A stretch of DNA of 64,000 nt. Source: Acidobacteriota bacterium. GTDB taxonomy: Bacteria > Acidobacteriota > Terriglobia > Acidiferrales > UBA7541. How positions within the stretch are numbered: position 1 is the first letter of the stretch; the number at the start of each line of letters is the position of its first letter. Below are positions 38,640-47,969 of this stretch, piece by piece. The notes under the pieces are model-generated. The model did not search any database. It was given only the letters and a program-made list of their open reading frames with translations, and was not told the origin of the DNA. The stretch is taken from assembly GCA_013289855.1 (NCBI GenBank), contig JABCZD010000005.1, positions 1-64,000 of the forward strand. Reading direction: 5' to 3'. A program made the position numbers and the translations under genes.

Positions 38640-38678
38640 GCCAACGGGCGGCACAATCTTTCTCGCCGCCCGGTTGGC
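38640..38678 (+). terminator. Long hairpin after the oxalate decarboxylase gene
   Basis: GCCAACGGGCGGC (38640-38652) pairs with GCCGCCCGGTTGGC (38665-38678) with one bulged G and a 12-nt loop. No T-tract follows, so it may end transcription inefficiently or protect the mRNA 3' end. Confidence 0.5.
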
Positions 38679-38751
38679 TGCCATGCTGTTCGCAGAAAGT
38701 CCGTGGAACAAAATCCAAATAACACCCCGGTGTCAAACGACTGGATAAAAG

Positions 38752-38806
38752 GACCGTTCGGTCGCAACTTCCCCATGTGTTATACTCTTGTTGAGACCAG
38801 TCGGTC
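38752..38806. promoter_or_regulatory. Two TetR-type operator sites around a promoter
   Basis: GACCGTTCGGTC (38752-38763, a perfect palindrome) and GACCAGTCGGTC (38795-38806) share GACCNNTCGGTC and are both followed by GCA. The -10-like TATACT (38781-38786) lies between them. The layout fits autorepression by the TetR protein encoded at 38833. Confidence 0.6.
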
Positions 38807-38832
38807 GCAGTCTCGGCAGGGAGGCTTGCCGC

Positions 38833-39501
38833 ATGCGTAAAAGCTCCACCATCAGCTCCAGGGTCGGAAAAGGCGCGGAAACGCGCCGCGAAATTATTCG
38901 CCAGGCCGCGCCCATTTTTAATCGCCAAGGTTTTGCCGGCGCCGCAATGTCCGATTTAATGCGTGCCACCGGTCTCGAAAAAGGCGGCATATACCGCCAT
39001 TTCAAGAGCAAGCAGCAACTCGCCGCCGAAGCCTTCGACTACGCCTGGAACATCGCCTCCAAGCTTCGCTTGGAAGACTCCGAACATCTCGCCAACTCCG
39101 TCGATCGCTTGCTGCAGCTAGTTCGCAATTTCCGCGATCGCCGCGAGGGCCTTGTTCCCGGTGGATGCCCGCTGCTCAACACCGCCATTGATGCCGACAA
39201 CGGAAATTTTCTCCTGCGCCGCAAAGCCAAACGCGCGCTCGACGGCTGGCTGGCCCGCATTCGCAAGACTGTCGAGCAAGGCCAGCAGTCCGGCGAAATC
39301 CGCCCGGACGTCGATCCCGTTGCCGTGGCCGCCACCGTCGTCAGCACCCTGGAAGGCAGCCTGATGATCGCCCGACTGCAGCGCTGTGATCAACCCATTC
39401 ACCAGGCTTGCCGCCATCTCGAAAACTTTTTCGAAACGCAACTTCGTGTCCCCGAACCAACGAGCGTTCGCGAACTCACCCGCCCAGGAGCCCCACGATG
39501 A
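38833..39501 (+). CDS. TetR/AcrR family regulator
   Basis: 222 residues from ATG 38833, which has AGGGAGG upstream. The N-terminal helix-turn-helix region is ETRREIIRQAAPIFNRQGF, AAMSDLMRATGLEKGGIYRHF. The C-terminal ligand domain resembles the group that senses quinones or electrophiles, with GGCPLLNTAID. It overlaps the thioesterase start by 4 bp (ATGA) and probably controls that gene and itself through two GACC-N4-GGTC sites upstream. Confidence 0.9.
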   Translation: MRKSSTISSRVGKGAETRREIIRQAAPIFNRQGFAGAAMSDLMRATGLEKGGIYRHFKSKQQLAAEAFDYAWNIASKLRLEDSEHLANSVDRLLQLVRNFRDRREGLVPGGCPLLNTAIDADNGNFLLRRKAKRALDGWLARIRKTVEQGQQSGEIRPDVDPVAVAATVVSTLEGSLMIARLQRCDQPIHQACRHLENFFETQLRVPEPTSVRELTRPGAPR

Positions 39502-39941
39502 GCGCCACTGAGTCTCCGCTGCCATCCGACTTTCGCACCCGCGCCAAAACGAATGACGTGGCCGCCGCCCGTCTCATCGGCTGGCAGGCGCAAAAAGTCG
39601 CGGACGGCCACGCCATCATCACCCTCGCCGCCGGACCGCAGCACGCCAATCCCATGGGCACTTTGCACGGCGGAATTCTTTGCGACATTGCCGACGCCGC
39701 CATGGGCATGGCCTTTGCCAGCACTCTTGCGGAGGGCCAGTCCTTCACCACCATCGAACTGAAAATTAATTTCTTTCGCCCCGTTTGGACCGCCCAATTG
39801 AAGGCCGAAGGCAAGGTGATCCGGCGCGGCAGCAAGATCGGCTATCTCGAATGCGAAATCACCGATGAGTCCGATCGGCTGGTCGCCAAGTCCGCCTCCA
39901 CCTGCATGGTCCTGGCCGGCGATGAAGCCAAAGGCCGCTAA
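39498..39941 (+). CDS. PaaI-type hotdog thioesterase
   Basis: 147 residues from ATG 39498, overlapping the TetR stop (ATGA). The hotdog-fold core is ANPMGTLHGGILCDIADAAM, where HGG and the Asp contribute to CoA-thioester hydrolysis, followed by TTIELKINFFRPV. It would hydrolyse an acyl- or aryl-CoA. Translational coupling to the TetR gene suggests both respond to the same acyl or aromatic compound. Confidence 0.85.
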   Translation: MSATESPLPSDFRTRAKTNDVAAARLIGWQAQKVADGHAIITLAAGPQHANPMGTLHGGILCDIADAAMGMAFASTLAEGQSFTTIELKINFFRPVWTAQLKAEGKVIRRGSKIGYLECEITDESDRLVAKSASTCMVLAGDEAKGR

Positions 39942-39979
39942 TCCCCCGCCTTTGCGCAACGACCGCGTTGCAGCGTAAT

Positions 39980-40088
39980 TTGGAGTGCGGCGGCTCGACG
40001 CCGCTTTCACGCCGTAAGCACCGGCAAGCACCTGCGATCTTTGTGACGCTTTCGTAGCGACGCCCTTTAGGGGTCACCGGTCTCCGGT
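39980..40088. repeat. Cluster of hairpin repeats after the thioesterase gene
   Basis: Three elements. TTGGAGTGCGGCGGCTCGAC then GCCGCTTT (39980-40007) matches an element at 54036-54062 on the other strand. GTAGCGACGCCC-TTTA-GGGGTC (40054-40075) is a near copy of the repeat at 3410-3432. ACCGG-TCT-CCGGT (40076-40088) is a small hairpin. Confidence 0.65.
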
Positions 40089-40195
40089 CGCAACTTCGCA
40101 CTTAGCACCCGCGAAGAATGCCCGCTCTCTACTTCAGCCTGTTTGTCGAATGGAAAAAATCTAGAGAATCGCCGCAATCAATCCAAACAATTCAA

Positions 40196-40555
40196 TCAAT
40201 GCACCGAAGACTCATCCGCACCAGCCACCGGACTATCTCCCAAATCCAGCCCCCAGAAATGCGGCGCCGGCGTCAAAAACTCCACGCCCACGCGCTGACC
40301 CTTGTCGCCCGGCTCCCCCAAATAAACGATCCGGCACTCCTGCTCCTCCAACGATTCCGGATGGATCAGCACCAGCATCTCGCCGTGATTCACTTCCTGC
40401 TTCAGCAGCAGCAGGCCCCCATGCGCGTTTACCACCAGCGTCTCGCAAGTTTCGGTGAATTTCTTGCCGCGATATCCGCGTCCCTTGGCGTGCACGCGCA
40501 TTTTGTGAAACACGCGAGTGCTCCGCCGCGCTGAGGATTGCAGTGTCAGGCTCAT
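40196..40555 (-). CDS. PilZ-domain protein
   Basis: A 119-residue protein with a PilZ-like layout: an N-terminal RRSTRVFHKMRVHAKGR basic segment, then VVNAHGGLLLL, HPESLEEQECRIVYLG and a final GQRVGVEFLTPAPHFWGL. PilZ domains bind cyclic di-GMP, but the canonical RxxxR and D/NxSxxG motifs are not exact here (NAHGG replaces the second), so binding is uncertain. Single gene; output unknown. Confidence 0.7.
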   Translation of the reverse strand: MSLTLQSSARRSTRVFHKMRVHAKGRGYRGKKFTETCETLVVNAHGGLLLLKQEVNHGEMLVLIHPESLEEQECRIVYLGEPGDKGQRVGVEFLTPAPHFWGLDLGDSPVAGADESSVH

Positions 40556-40798
40556 ACGCCCATGTTCGACTGCTCATCGCCGTCACGTCAATTGCCCTAC
40601 CAGGCAGGTGTTCCGCAACGATAACCTTTTTTCTCGTCCCCTTTGCTTGTGCATCTCCGCCCGCAATCATAGAATCTTAATAGCGGCTCCGTCTCATAAA
40701 TCAGCTCGCTCATCTCTCAGCTGCCGCAACATTCGGAACACTTTTTACGTATTGATGTTACGCACTTATACGAAAGGACTTATAGCCCCAGGCCTCTT

Positions 40799-42163
40799 AT
40801 GAATCTTGCTGAGTTTATTGATGCTCGCCGCGATCAACATTTGACGGAACTCTTCGATTTTCTGCGCATCCCCAGCGTCAGCGCCAAAAGCGAGCACAAG
40901 CCGGATGTCGAGCGCGCCGCCCGCTGGGTGGCCGAAAGCCTGCAGAAAGCCGGGTTTAAATCGGTTGAAATTATCCCCACCAGTTTGCACCCGCTCGTGT
41001 ATGCGGAATCTCTCGAAGCTCCGGGCAAACCCACCATTCTCTTTTATGGACACTATGACGTGCAGCCCGCGGAGCCCCTCGAGCTTTGGACTTCACCGGC
41101 CTTTGAACCCACCGTGCGCGATGGCAATCTGTTCGCCCGCGGCACCGCCGACGATAAAGGCCAGGTACATATCCACCTGAAGGCTCTCGAATCGCTTAAA
41201 GCGCTGAACGGTCAGCTTGGAATTAACGTAAAGATACTCATCGAGGGCGAAGAGGAAGTTGGCAGCGTTAGTTTGTGGCAATACGTCCAGAAAAATCGCG
41301 AAAAACTTAAAGCCGATGCCCTCGTCGTTTCCGATACCTCCATGCTGGCCAAGGGTGTTCCCTCCATCACCTACGGTCTGCGCGGCTTGAACTACTATCA
41401 GATCGAACTCACCGGACCGGTGCGCGATTTGCACTCCGGCGTCTACGGTGGCGCGGTCCCCAATCCCCTCACTATTCTTTCGGAACTGTTCGCCAAACTG
41501 CACGACAAAAGTTTCCGCGTCGCGATTCCGGGTTTCTACGATGGCGTAGCAAAACTCTCCGCCCCGGAACGTAAAGCGCTGAATTCGCTGCCATGGAACA
41601 AGAAGAGTTTTGCGCGAGCCGTCGGCGCCGCAGCCTACGACGGCGAAAAGGGATTCTCCATCATCGAACGCTTGTGGACTCGTCCCACGTTGGAAATCAA
41701 TGGCATGTGGGGCGGCTATCAGGGCGAAGGCGCTAAGACCGTTATTCCTTCCAAGGCTTATGCCAAATTTTCCACCCGCCTGGTCCCCAATCAGGATCCG
41801 CATAAAGTCGCCAAACTCGTCGAAAAACACATTCGAAAATTGTTACCCAAAAGCGTGCACTGCAAATTTGACGTGCTCAGCACCGGCAAGCCCTGGTCCG
41901 CATCCTTTCAAGCTCCCATTTTCAAGAAAGCGCAAAGCGCCCTGGAGAAAGGCTTCGGAAAGCGCGCCGTCTTTATCCGCGAGGGCGGCTCCATTCCCTT
42001 CGTCACACAAATGCACGACACTTTCAAAGTTCCCTGCGTTCTAATCGGTTTCGGACTACCCGATGAAAATGCCCACGCCCCCGACGAACACATCGCTCTG
42101 GAAAATTATTTTGGCGGCATCAAATCCATAGCCCACTTCTACGCCGATTTAGCCACTCTTTAG
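40799..42163 (+). CDS. M20-family dipeptidase
   Basis: A 454-residue metallopeptidase of the CNDP/DapE-like M20 branch. Metal site I is in FYGHYDVQP, the bridging Asp in ARGTADDKG, the catalytic Glu pair in IEGEEEVGS, and later ligands in VVSDTSML and the C-terminal HAPDEHIAL. The dimerisation domain lies between about residues 200 and 330. It hydrolyses dipeptides or related amides in the cytoplasm. The 243 bases upstream contain no gene. Confidence 0.88.
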   Translation: MNLAEFIDARRDQHLTELFDFLRIPSVSAKSEHKPDVERAARWVAESLQKAGFKSVEIIPTSLHPLVYAESLEAPGKPTILFYGHYDVQPAEPLELWTSPAFEPTVRDGNLFARGTADDKGQVHIHLKALESLKALNGQLGINVKILIEGEEEVGSVSLWQYVQKNREKLKADALVVSDTSMLAKGVPSITYGLRGLNYYQIELTGPVRDLHSGVYGGAVPNPLTILSELFAKLHDKSFRVAIPGFYDGVAKLSAPERKALNSLPWNKKSFARAVGAAAYDGEKGFSIIERLWTRPTLEINGMWGGYQGEGAKTVIPSKAYAKFSTRLVPNQDPHKVAKLVEKHIRKLLPKSVHCKFDVLSTGKPWSASFQAPIFKKAQSALEKGFGKRAVFIREGGSIPFVTQMHDTFKVPCVLIGFGLPDENAHAPDEHIALENYFGGIKSIAHFYADLATL

Positions 42164-42241
42164 CAAGGGCCGAGAGGTTTTGTGGCGGCCGGGCTTTGGT
42201 CCGAGCCCTCTGACTGTTCGCGCCCGTCGCGACGCTGTCTT

Positions 42242-44044
42242 TCACGACGCGTCCTGTGCATCCTTGCTCCGCGCCGAGCGGTTTTCTACATCAGGCCACC
42301 AGGATTTGTAAGCCCGGGACGTCAACCACCCCGGAATCCGCGCTTTTCGCGAAATCACCGACCACCGCAAGCTCCCGGCCGCGTGCGAATCTCTATCTCG
42401 GTACTCGCCCTCGTTGAGCAGCACAATAATTTCACGCACGCGCTCCGCCGGCAACGCCACCAGGTTGGCGTCGTATAGCTCTTCTTGCGTGGAGACAGGA
42501 AAAAGATTGCCCTCGGCATCCAATCCGAACCAGCGATATTCCTTGCGCGCCATAAATCGTACGATCTCGCGCGCCGCGTAGCCCCATGGCTCGGTGCGCA
42601 AGTCCTGCACCTCGGCTAGAATTGCCGGCCGCGACGCTCCGCTGAAAATCGCGGCGGCGCCTTGCAACACTCCGAGCTCTGCTCCTTCCACATCCAGCTT
42701 GATAAAGTCCACCTGCGAGACGCCGAGCCGATGCAACTCTTCATCGAGGCGGCGTACCGCAACGTGCATCGTGCTCGTCGGTTCCAGAACCGCCGGCGGG
42801 CGCAGGCTGTTGCACCCGTCCTGGCCGTTGGCCACCAGATACAGCCGCGCAACGCCGGAATCCGGGCCCAACGCGCAGGTTTGCACCTCCACGTTAGTTG
42901 CGCCATTCAGATTCAGATGGCGGTTCAATCTTTCTCGCTCGCGCGGTGATGGTTCAAAAGCAATCACCTTTCCCGTGCTACCCACACATCGCGAAGCCAG
43001 TAGCGAATACAGCCCGTGGTGCGCGCCCAAATCCAGCACCGTCATTCCCGGACGCAACAACCGTTGCACAAAACTCAGTTCTGCGGATTCGTACCCGTCG
43101 TGCGAAAGCTCGTAATCCAGCATGCTTTTCTCCGCCAGCCACCATGCTCCGAATGGCAAACGGAACGGCACCCGCAGCGCGGGAAACACTCGCCGTGCGC
43201 GTTGCGCCACAGCGAAATACTTTTCACGGCTTGAGAGTCCCAGAAAACGCCGTACTCGCCCTGCTACGCCCGAAGGAACTTCTGGGACCTTGGACCACGG
43301 ATCACGCGTCTCGCGGGTCTCCGGGCACAGCCGCAGTCCCGCAAAATCCAGCGGAAAATGCGACGCCAGCAGCATGGTCCGGCGTCGCGCGTGCCTGGAA
43401 GTTTCGCGAAAATCGTCGTGCGCCGGCAGCGAGACGACGCGGTACACCACGCGAAAGCCAGCGCGATATAGCATTTTTATCAGAGTGGGCTCGCTGGGAT
43501 AGAACGCCACATCCGTCAGGCTCTGATTGTCCAGCCGCGGCTCTTCACGCAGCAGCGCCTCCGTTTTCTCGCCGGGCAGGCACATGCTTTCCAGCAGCAG
43601 GCACTTGCCGGTAAGCGCCCGCAAATTGCGCATCGCCAGGAACGGATTTTCCAGGTGATACAGCAGTCCAAAACACAGCACAAAATCGAAGGTTCCCGCA
43701 TCGCGAATTGCCGGATCTTCCACGTTGCCTTGCTCGAACAGAATTTCCGGAAAACGCCGCCGCGCTTCCGCCACGTTCTGGGCGCGGCCGTCAAATCCGC
43801 GCACTTGCAATCCGCATTCCTGCATCATTTGGGAAAAAAAACCCACGCCGCATCCGCAATCCAACGCCGTGGAAAGTTTCAGCTCCGGGATCAATTTCGC
43901 CAACAACCGCCGCATGGTTTCGCCGCGCGCGTCCACCAACCGAAGCGCGTCCCGCTTGTCGAACGGCGTCAACTTGAGGACAAATTCGCTGACGAGTCGC
44001 GCCTGCTGCTGACTTGCGTGTGTGGATCTTTCGATTGTGCTCAT
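42242..44044 (-). CDS. Fusion of two SAM methyltransferase domains (class I plus FkbM)
   Basis: A 600-residue protein. The N-terminal half has a SAM motif TALDCGCGVGFF (59-70) and FVLCFGLLYHLENP (121-134), close to the CmoB/DUF1698-like class. The C-terminal half has TVLDLGAHHGLYS (335-347), FEPSPRERERLNRHL and DFIKLDVEGAELGVLQGA, diagnostic of FkbM O-methyltransferases. Beside two glycosyltransferase-like genes and ugd it probably decorates a surface glycan, perhaps methylating two positions. Confidence 0.85.
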   Translation of the reverse strand: MSTIERSTHASQQQARLVSEFVLKLTPFDKRDALRLVDARGETMRRLLAKLIPELKLSTALDCGCGVGFFSQMMQECGLQVRGFDGRAQNVAEARRRFPEILFEQGNVEDPAIRDAGTFDFVLCFGLLYHLENPFLAMRNLRALTGKCLLLESMCLPGEKTEALLREEPRLDNQSLTDVAFYPSEPTLIKMLYRAGFRVVYRVVSLPAHDDFRETSRHARRRTMLLASHFPLDFAGLRLCPETRETRDPWSKVPEVPSGVAGRVRRFLGLSSREKYFAVAQRARRVFPALRVPFRLPFGAWWLAEKSMLDYELSHDGYESAELSFVQRLLRPGMTVLDLGAHHGLYSLLASRCVGSTGKVIAFEPSPRERERLNRHLNLNGATNVEVQTCALGPDSGVARLYLVANGQDGCNSLRPPAVLEPTSTMHVAVRRLDEELHRLGVSQVDFIKLDVEGAELGVLQGAAAIFSGASRPAILAEVQDLRTEPWGYAAREIVRFMARKEYRWFGLDAEGNLFPVSTQEELYDANLVALPAERVREIIVLLNEGEYRDRDSHAAGSLRWSVISRKARIPGWLTSRAYKSWWPDVENRSARSKDAQDAS

Positions 44045-44053
44045 TTGCTTTCC

Positions 44054-44980
44054 TCACCTTGGGGTATTGTTCGCGCGCACGCCTTGCGCCATTGCTGTCC
44101 CGCCAAGCTTCCGCGGTTGCCAAATCGCTTTCTGCCACGCCTGCCATGCTCGAGTTCCCCAAAACGCCGCACGCGCCTGCCAGGAATGCCAGCCACGCCA
44201 GCGATTGCGCACCACATCGCTGGTGGTAAGCAGATACGGCGCGTTCCCCACGCTGCGCAGGTGTCTGCGGCTGCCGCACACGGCAAGCGCCTCGGTCACC
44301 GATTGCTCCGCCTCGCCCTCATCGCACGGAGGACCACACGGCTCGCCACGCGAATCGGCATGCTGCTGCTGGACCGCCAGCACCATGTCTGAGGCGTCCA
44401 CCACCGTTACTTGCTCCGAAAGGGCCTTCCACAGCAGCCAAGCCATACAGACCGGAGAATCGACCGCAATCGGCGGAACGTCCGCAAGACACGTACCTTT
44501 CGAGAAGCCGACGTAGGCGGCGCGCTTTGGAAGAATCTTATGACCTGCCATTTCGGCGCGCTGCCGCAGCAGCCCTTGCCAATCCGGATCGCCAAATTGC
44601 AGCGGTGCGCCAAAGTCTAAATGGCAAGAGCGGCCGACCATCAGAAATTCGCGATACAAAGCTTCGACGCGGGTTAAAGCGTCATAGAAATCCGGCAGCA
44701 GCACCGTGTCGCACGGCACGTAACACAGTGTGCTGTAGCGCGCGCGGCGCTGCGCGGTGGTGAACATGTAGTCCAGGCGCACGGATCCGGACGCAGTCAA
44801 GAACGGATGTTCTTCATAGTGAATGCCGAATTCCCAGGCCACTTCCTGGCTGCCTTCCGCGTCACCGAAAAGAATGATTTGCACCGCGGGGTGCAACAAC
44901 ATCCAGCTGCGCAGGGCGTTGCGCTGGATGACGGCGGTGCGCCCACGAAAAGGCTTGGCGGAAGTGAAGATAGTTAACAT
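44054..44980 (-). CDS. Glycosyltransferase-like protein (tandem paralogue 1)
   Basis: 308 residues from ATG 44980. The N-terminus MLTIFTSAKPFRGRTAVIQR matches the next gene's almost residue for residue, followed by QIILFGDAEGSQEVAWE, LDYMFTTAQ and a YVPCDTVLLPDF segment that could be a GT-A metal-binding site. I know no named family with certainty; a nucleotide-sugar transferase fold is inferred. It precedes the double methyltransferase by 9 bp, so both belong to the ugd-led operon. Confidence 0.65.
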   Translation of the reverse strand: MLTIFTSAKPFRGRTAVIQRNALRSWMLLHPAVQIILFGDAEGSQEVAWEFGIHYEEHPFLTASGSVRLDYMFTTAQRRARYSTLCYVPCDTVLLPDFYDALTRVEALYREFLMVGRSCHLDFGAPLQFGDPDWQGLLRQRAEMAGHKILPKRAAYVGFSKGTCLADVPPIAVDSPVCMAWLLWKALSEQVTVVDASDMVLAVQQQHADSRGEPCGPPCDEGEAEQSVTEALAVCGSRRHLRSVGNAPYLLTTSDVVRNRWRGWHSWQARAAFWGTRAWQAWQKAIWQPRKLGGTAMAQGVRANNTPR

Positions 44981-45086
44981 ATACGTTATACTCAAACGCG
45001 TTTACTGTTCCTCTATCTTGTAGATGCGGGATAATACGCGAGGTGTTTTAATTTATCAAGCGAATTATAAGAAGGTAAATGACAGG

Positions 45087-46004
45087 CTACAGGCTGCGCT
45101 TGCGCAGGCCCAGGGTTTTGCGAAGAGGGCGGGTGAGATCCAGCAGCGGGTGCAGGACGTAGGATTGCAACTTGGTATAAGCCTCGATACTGGAACGCTT
45201 TACGCGCCGGCCCCAGTAATTTACGCGGTGCCAGCGATTGGGCGCGAAGCCCGACGGAGTGAGCAAAATGGGGGCGTGGGCGATGGTGCGCAGGTGGCCG
45301 TGCCCGCCAATTAATTTGAAATTCTGGCGCTGTTCCTCGCCGTCCCAAACGCCTTTCGTCGCTTGCGGGTGATGTTTGTAGTCGTGATTCTGGTGCACGG
45401 CGCGCACTGCTTGCGACACATCGATGACGGGAATCTTGTCATGGATTACTTTCCAGACCAGCCAGTTGTCCCAGAAGACGCGTCCGATAGCTAGTGCAGG
45501 AAGTTCGCCGTCGTAGACACCGCGTGAGAAAGCGAAATAGTCGATCCAATCCGGCGTGCGCTGCTTAGCGCGGTCGCGGACATGCTCGCGTAGTTCAGAT
45601 TGCCAGTTCGCGGCGGCGAAATCGAGTGGCGCGACAATATCGACATCCCAGCGGCGGCCAACCATCAGGAATTTTGGATATGCCCCGGCGGTGCGTTGCA
45701 ACGCAGAGAGAAAATCTTCCAGGAGAATGATGTCGCAATTTACGTAACAGCAGAGATTGTGGCGCGCGAGCTCCTGGGCCTTGTGGAACATATAATCGAG
45801 GCGCATGGCGCCGAACTGAGTTTTTTCTACGTGCGGTTCGTGATGGATGCCGAGTTCGCCGGCGATTTCCGCGCCACCTTCATCATCGCCGAAGAGAATG
45901 ATTTGGATTTCGGGATGCAGCAGCGTCCAGCTTTTTATGGCGTTGCGCTGGATTACGGCGATGTGGCCGCGAAAGGGTTTCGCCGTAGTGAAGATGGTCA
46001 ACAT
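45087..46004 (-). CDS. Glycosyltransferase-like protein (tandem paralogue 2)
   Basis: 305 residues from ATG 46004, which begins MLTIFTTAKPFRGHIAVIQR; the ugd stop is 4 bp upstream. It shares with the downstream paralogue QIILFGDDEGGAEIAGE, LDYMFHKAQ and YVNCDIILLEDF, the last a DXD-like segment (about residues 98-109). The C-terminal 50 residues are basic and may contact membrane or lipid-linked acceptor. Function inferred from fold-like features and context only. Confidence 0.68.
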   Translation of the reverse strand: MLTIFTTAKPFRGHIAVIQRNAIKSWTLLHPEIQIILFGDDEGGAEIAGELGIHHEPHVEKTQFGAMRLDYMFHKAQELARHNLCCYVNCDIILLEDFLSALQRTAGAYPKFLMVGRRWDVDIVAPLDFAAANWQSELREHVRDRAKQRTPDWIDYFAFSRGVYDGELPALAIGRVFWDNWLVWKVIHDKIPVIDVSQAVRAVHQNHDYKHHPQATKGVWDGEEQRQNFKLIGGHGHLRTIAHAPILLTPSGFAPNRWHRVNYWGRRVKRSSIEAYTKLQSYVLHPLLDLTRPLRKTLGLRKRSL

Positions 46005-46008
46005 TTTT

Positions 46009-47367
46009 TCAGTCAGCGTTGGAGCTTGCGATTGCCGGTTTCGTCGTCGGTGCGCCGAAGCCCAGGCGAACGTAGTGAATGCCATCGACGTTTTCAAGAT
46101 GCGGTAGAAAACGCCAGCAATCGAGCACCGTGCGGCGGGCGCCGGGGCGAAGCCATTTTTCTTTCGTTAGGTCGCGAAATTCCTGCCAGGGCGTGGCCAG
46201 CACGGCGACGCCGGAGGCGGCGATGCAGGCTTCCGCTGATTTCGCGAAACGGACATTTTTGCAAGCGGCGAGAACGCGCGCGGAATCCGCGGAGGGATCG
46301 TAAACAATCACTGGAAGACCGGCCGCATCCAGTTCCTGCGCGAGCAGCAGGCCGAAAGCTTCTTCGACCACGTCGGTGTTGGGTTTGTAAGTGAGTCCGA
46401 GAATGGCGATGGGATCGTTGCCGGCGCGGTGGTGGCTGCGGACGATTTCCGCCACGGATTTGATTTGCGCGCGGTTGAAACGGTCGGTGGCTTCGGCCAG
46501 GCCGGAGGAGGCGCCCACGCTCGCGGCGAGTGCGGCGAGCGCGCGATTGTCTCGCGGGAAGCACGGACCACCGTAGCTGACCGCGCCTTTCAGATATTTG
46601 GCGCCGATGCGCGTGTCCAGGCCGAGAGCGTCGGTGACCACGTTGACGTCGGCGTCCGGCAATTTTTCGCAGAGGCGCGCGAGCATGTTGGCGTAGCTGA
46701 TTTTCGTGGTGATATAGGTGTTCACGGCGAGTTTGGTGATTTCCGCGTTGATGAAATTCATGCGGGCCACGCCGGGAGAGTTTTTGCAGACGCGCGAGTA
46801 AATTTCAGCGAGCGTATCGCCGGCGCGGGAATCGCACTCACCGATGAGCAGAAAATCTGGATAGTAGAAATCGCGAATCACCGTGCCGAGGGCGATAAAT
46901 TCCGGGCTGTAGCACAAGCCAAAATCGACGCCACAACGTTTGCCGCTGGCGAGTTCGAGCGCGGATTTGATTTCTCCGGCGGTGGATCCCGGCATCACCG
47001 TGCTGGTCAGTACCACGAGGTGATAAGTGGATTTGGTACGCAAAGCCTTGCCGATGGATTCGCAGGTGGGCAGAGCGTACTTGAGGGAGAATCCGCCACC
47101 GGGTTCGCTGGGCGTGGCGACGATGATGAAGGTGGCGTCGGATTCACGGACGGCGGTTTCGCAGCTTTGCGAAGCTTTTAGCTTGGCGGCGCCTTCGCGG
47201 ATCAATTCGGCGAGGCCGGGTTCGTGCACCGGCGCCTGACCTTTGTTGATGGCGTCGACTTTGGCGGCATCGAGATCGACGGCGTGCACCTGAAATCCAC
47301 GGGCCGCGAAACACGCGGCCATTGGCGAACCTAATTTACCCAATCCTATGACGGAAACCGACTTCAC
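46009..47367 (-). CDS. ugd: UDP-glucose/GDP-mannose dehydrogenase family protein
   Basis: A 452-residue enzyme. The NAD-binding start VSVIGLGKLGSPMA (4-17) and the catalytic Cys269 in YGGPCFPRDNRA are diagnostic; a central helix domain and a C-terminal sugar-binding domain (ILGLTYKPNTDVVEEAF) complete the family layout. It oxidises UDP-glucose (or a similar NDP-hexose) twice to the uronic acid. It heads an operon with two glycosyltransferase-like proteins and a methyltransferase, pointing to a uronic-acid-containing surface glycan. Confidence 0.92.
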   Translation of the reverse strand: MKSVSVIGLGKLGSPMAACFAARGFQVHAVDLDAAKVDAINKGQAPVHEPGLAELIREGAAKLKASQSCETAVRESDATFIIVATPSEPGGGFSLKYALPTCESIGKALRTKSTYHLVVLTSTVMPGSTAGEIKSALELASGKRCGVDFGLCYSPEFIALGTVIRDFYYPDFLLIGECDSRAGDTLAEIYSRVCKNSPGVARMNFINAEITKLAVNTYITTKISYANMLARLCEKLPDADVNVVTDALGLDTRIGAKYLKGAVSYGGPCFPRDNRALAALAASVGASSGLAEATDRFNRAQIKSVAEIVRSHHRAGNDPIAILGLTYKPNTDVVEEAFGLLLAQELDAAGLPVIVYDPSADSARVLAACKNVRFAKSAEACIAASGVAVLATPWQEFRDLTKEKWLRPGARRTVLDCWRFLPHLENVDGIHYVRLGFGAPTTKPAIASSNAD

Positions 47368-47969
47368 CGTGCGCCTCCCAAGAGTGATCGAGCGGGGAGA
47401 ACAAGTTTAGCCCCACCGCGCCTGAAATGGCGAATGGGGGTTGAGGTGGAGGTGCGGGACCCCCACCCCCCGGGGGTCTTGCGAAAGAGTATGCTTCTAA
47501 AGGGGTTACAGCGATATCTTGCGAAAGAGTAAGATTCCATTGGGTTTAGCACACAGAATGTGAAATCGGCGATTTGAAAGTGCTTGGGTACCCCCACCCC
47601 CGGGTGTTTTTTGCAAAGAGTGCGCAACGCAAAGAAAATATCAGGGATATACGAAATTGCGAATTGAGAAGAGTGCGCAACCGATTGAAAACAAAGGGCG
47701 GTGTTTTTGCTGAATGTCGCGCGAGAGGAAGATCTGATGGGACCCGGGGAAGGCTGCGTTGCTCTGGCCGAGATGGGGGATCGATTCAGCATAAGGGAAG
47801 GTAGCACAGATACATTACTTTGTCAACATTATTCTTTACTGGTACTACATTCGAACGCTGACAGATAGTACTTTCGAATGAACCAGGCTGCGGCGCTTTC
47901 TTGGAAGAGTGAGTTTCGAGAGTGAGCCCGCAGGAATGGTGATTGTGCGGAGCGGATTGCGCCGATACT
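47368..47969. repeat. Intergenic region with degenerate TTGCGAAAGAGT repeats
   Basis: Starting with the hairpin GACCCCC/GGGGGTC (47458-47478), units begin TTGCGAAAGAGTA at 47479 and 47519, TTGCAAAGAGTGCGCAACG at about 47610, and a fourth diverged GAGAAGAGTGCGCAACCG at about 47667. A second C5AC5-type tract lies at 47591-47601. No gene is supported. Spacing is irregular and units diverge, so it is not a CRISPR array. Confidence 0.6.

Noticed and set aside
47458..47710. Possible CRISPR array
   Set aside because: Units diverge, spacing is irregular, no constant spacer length and no cas genes are present.
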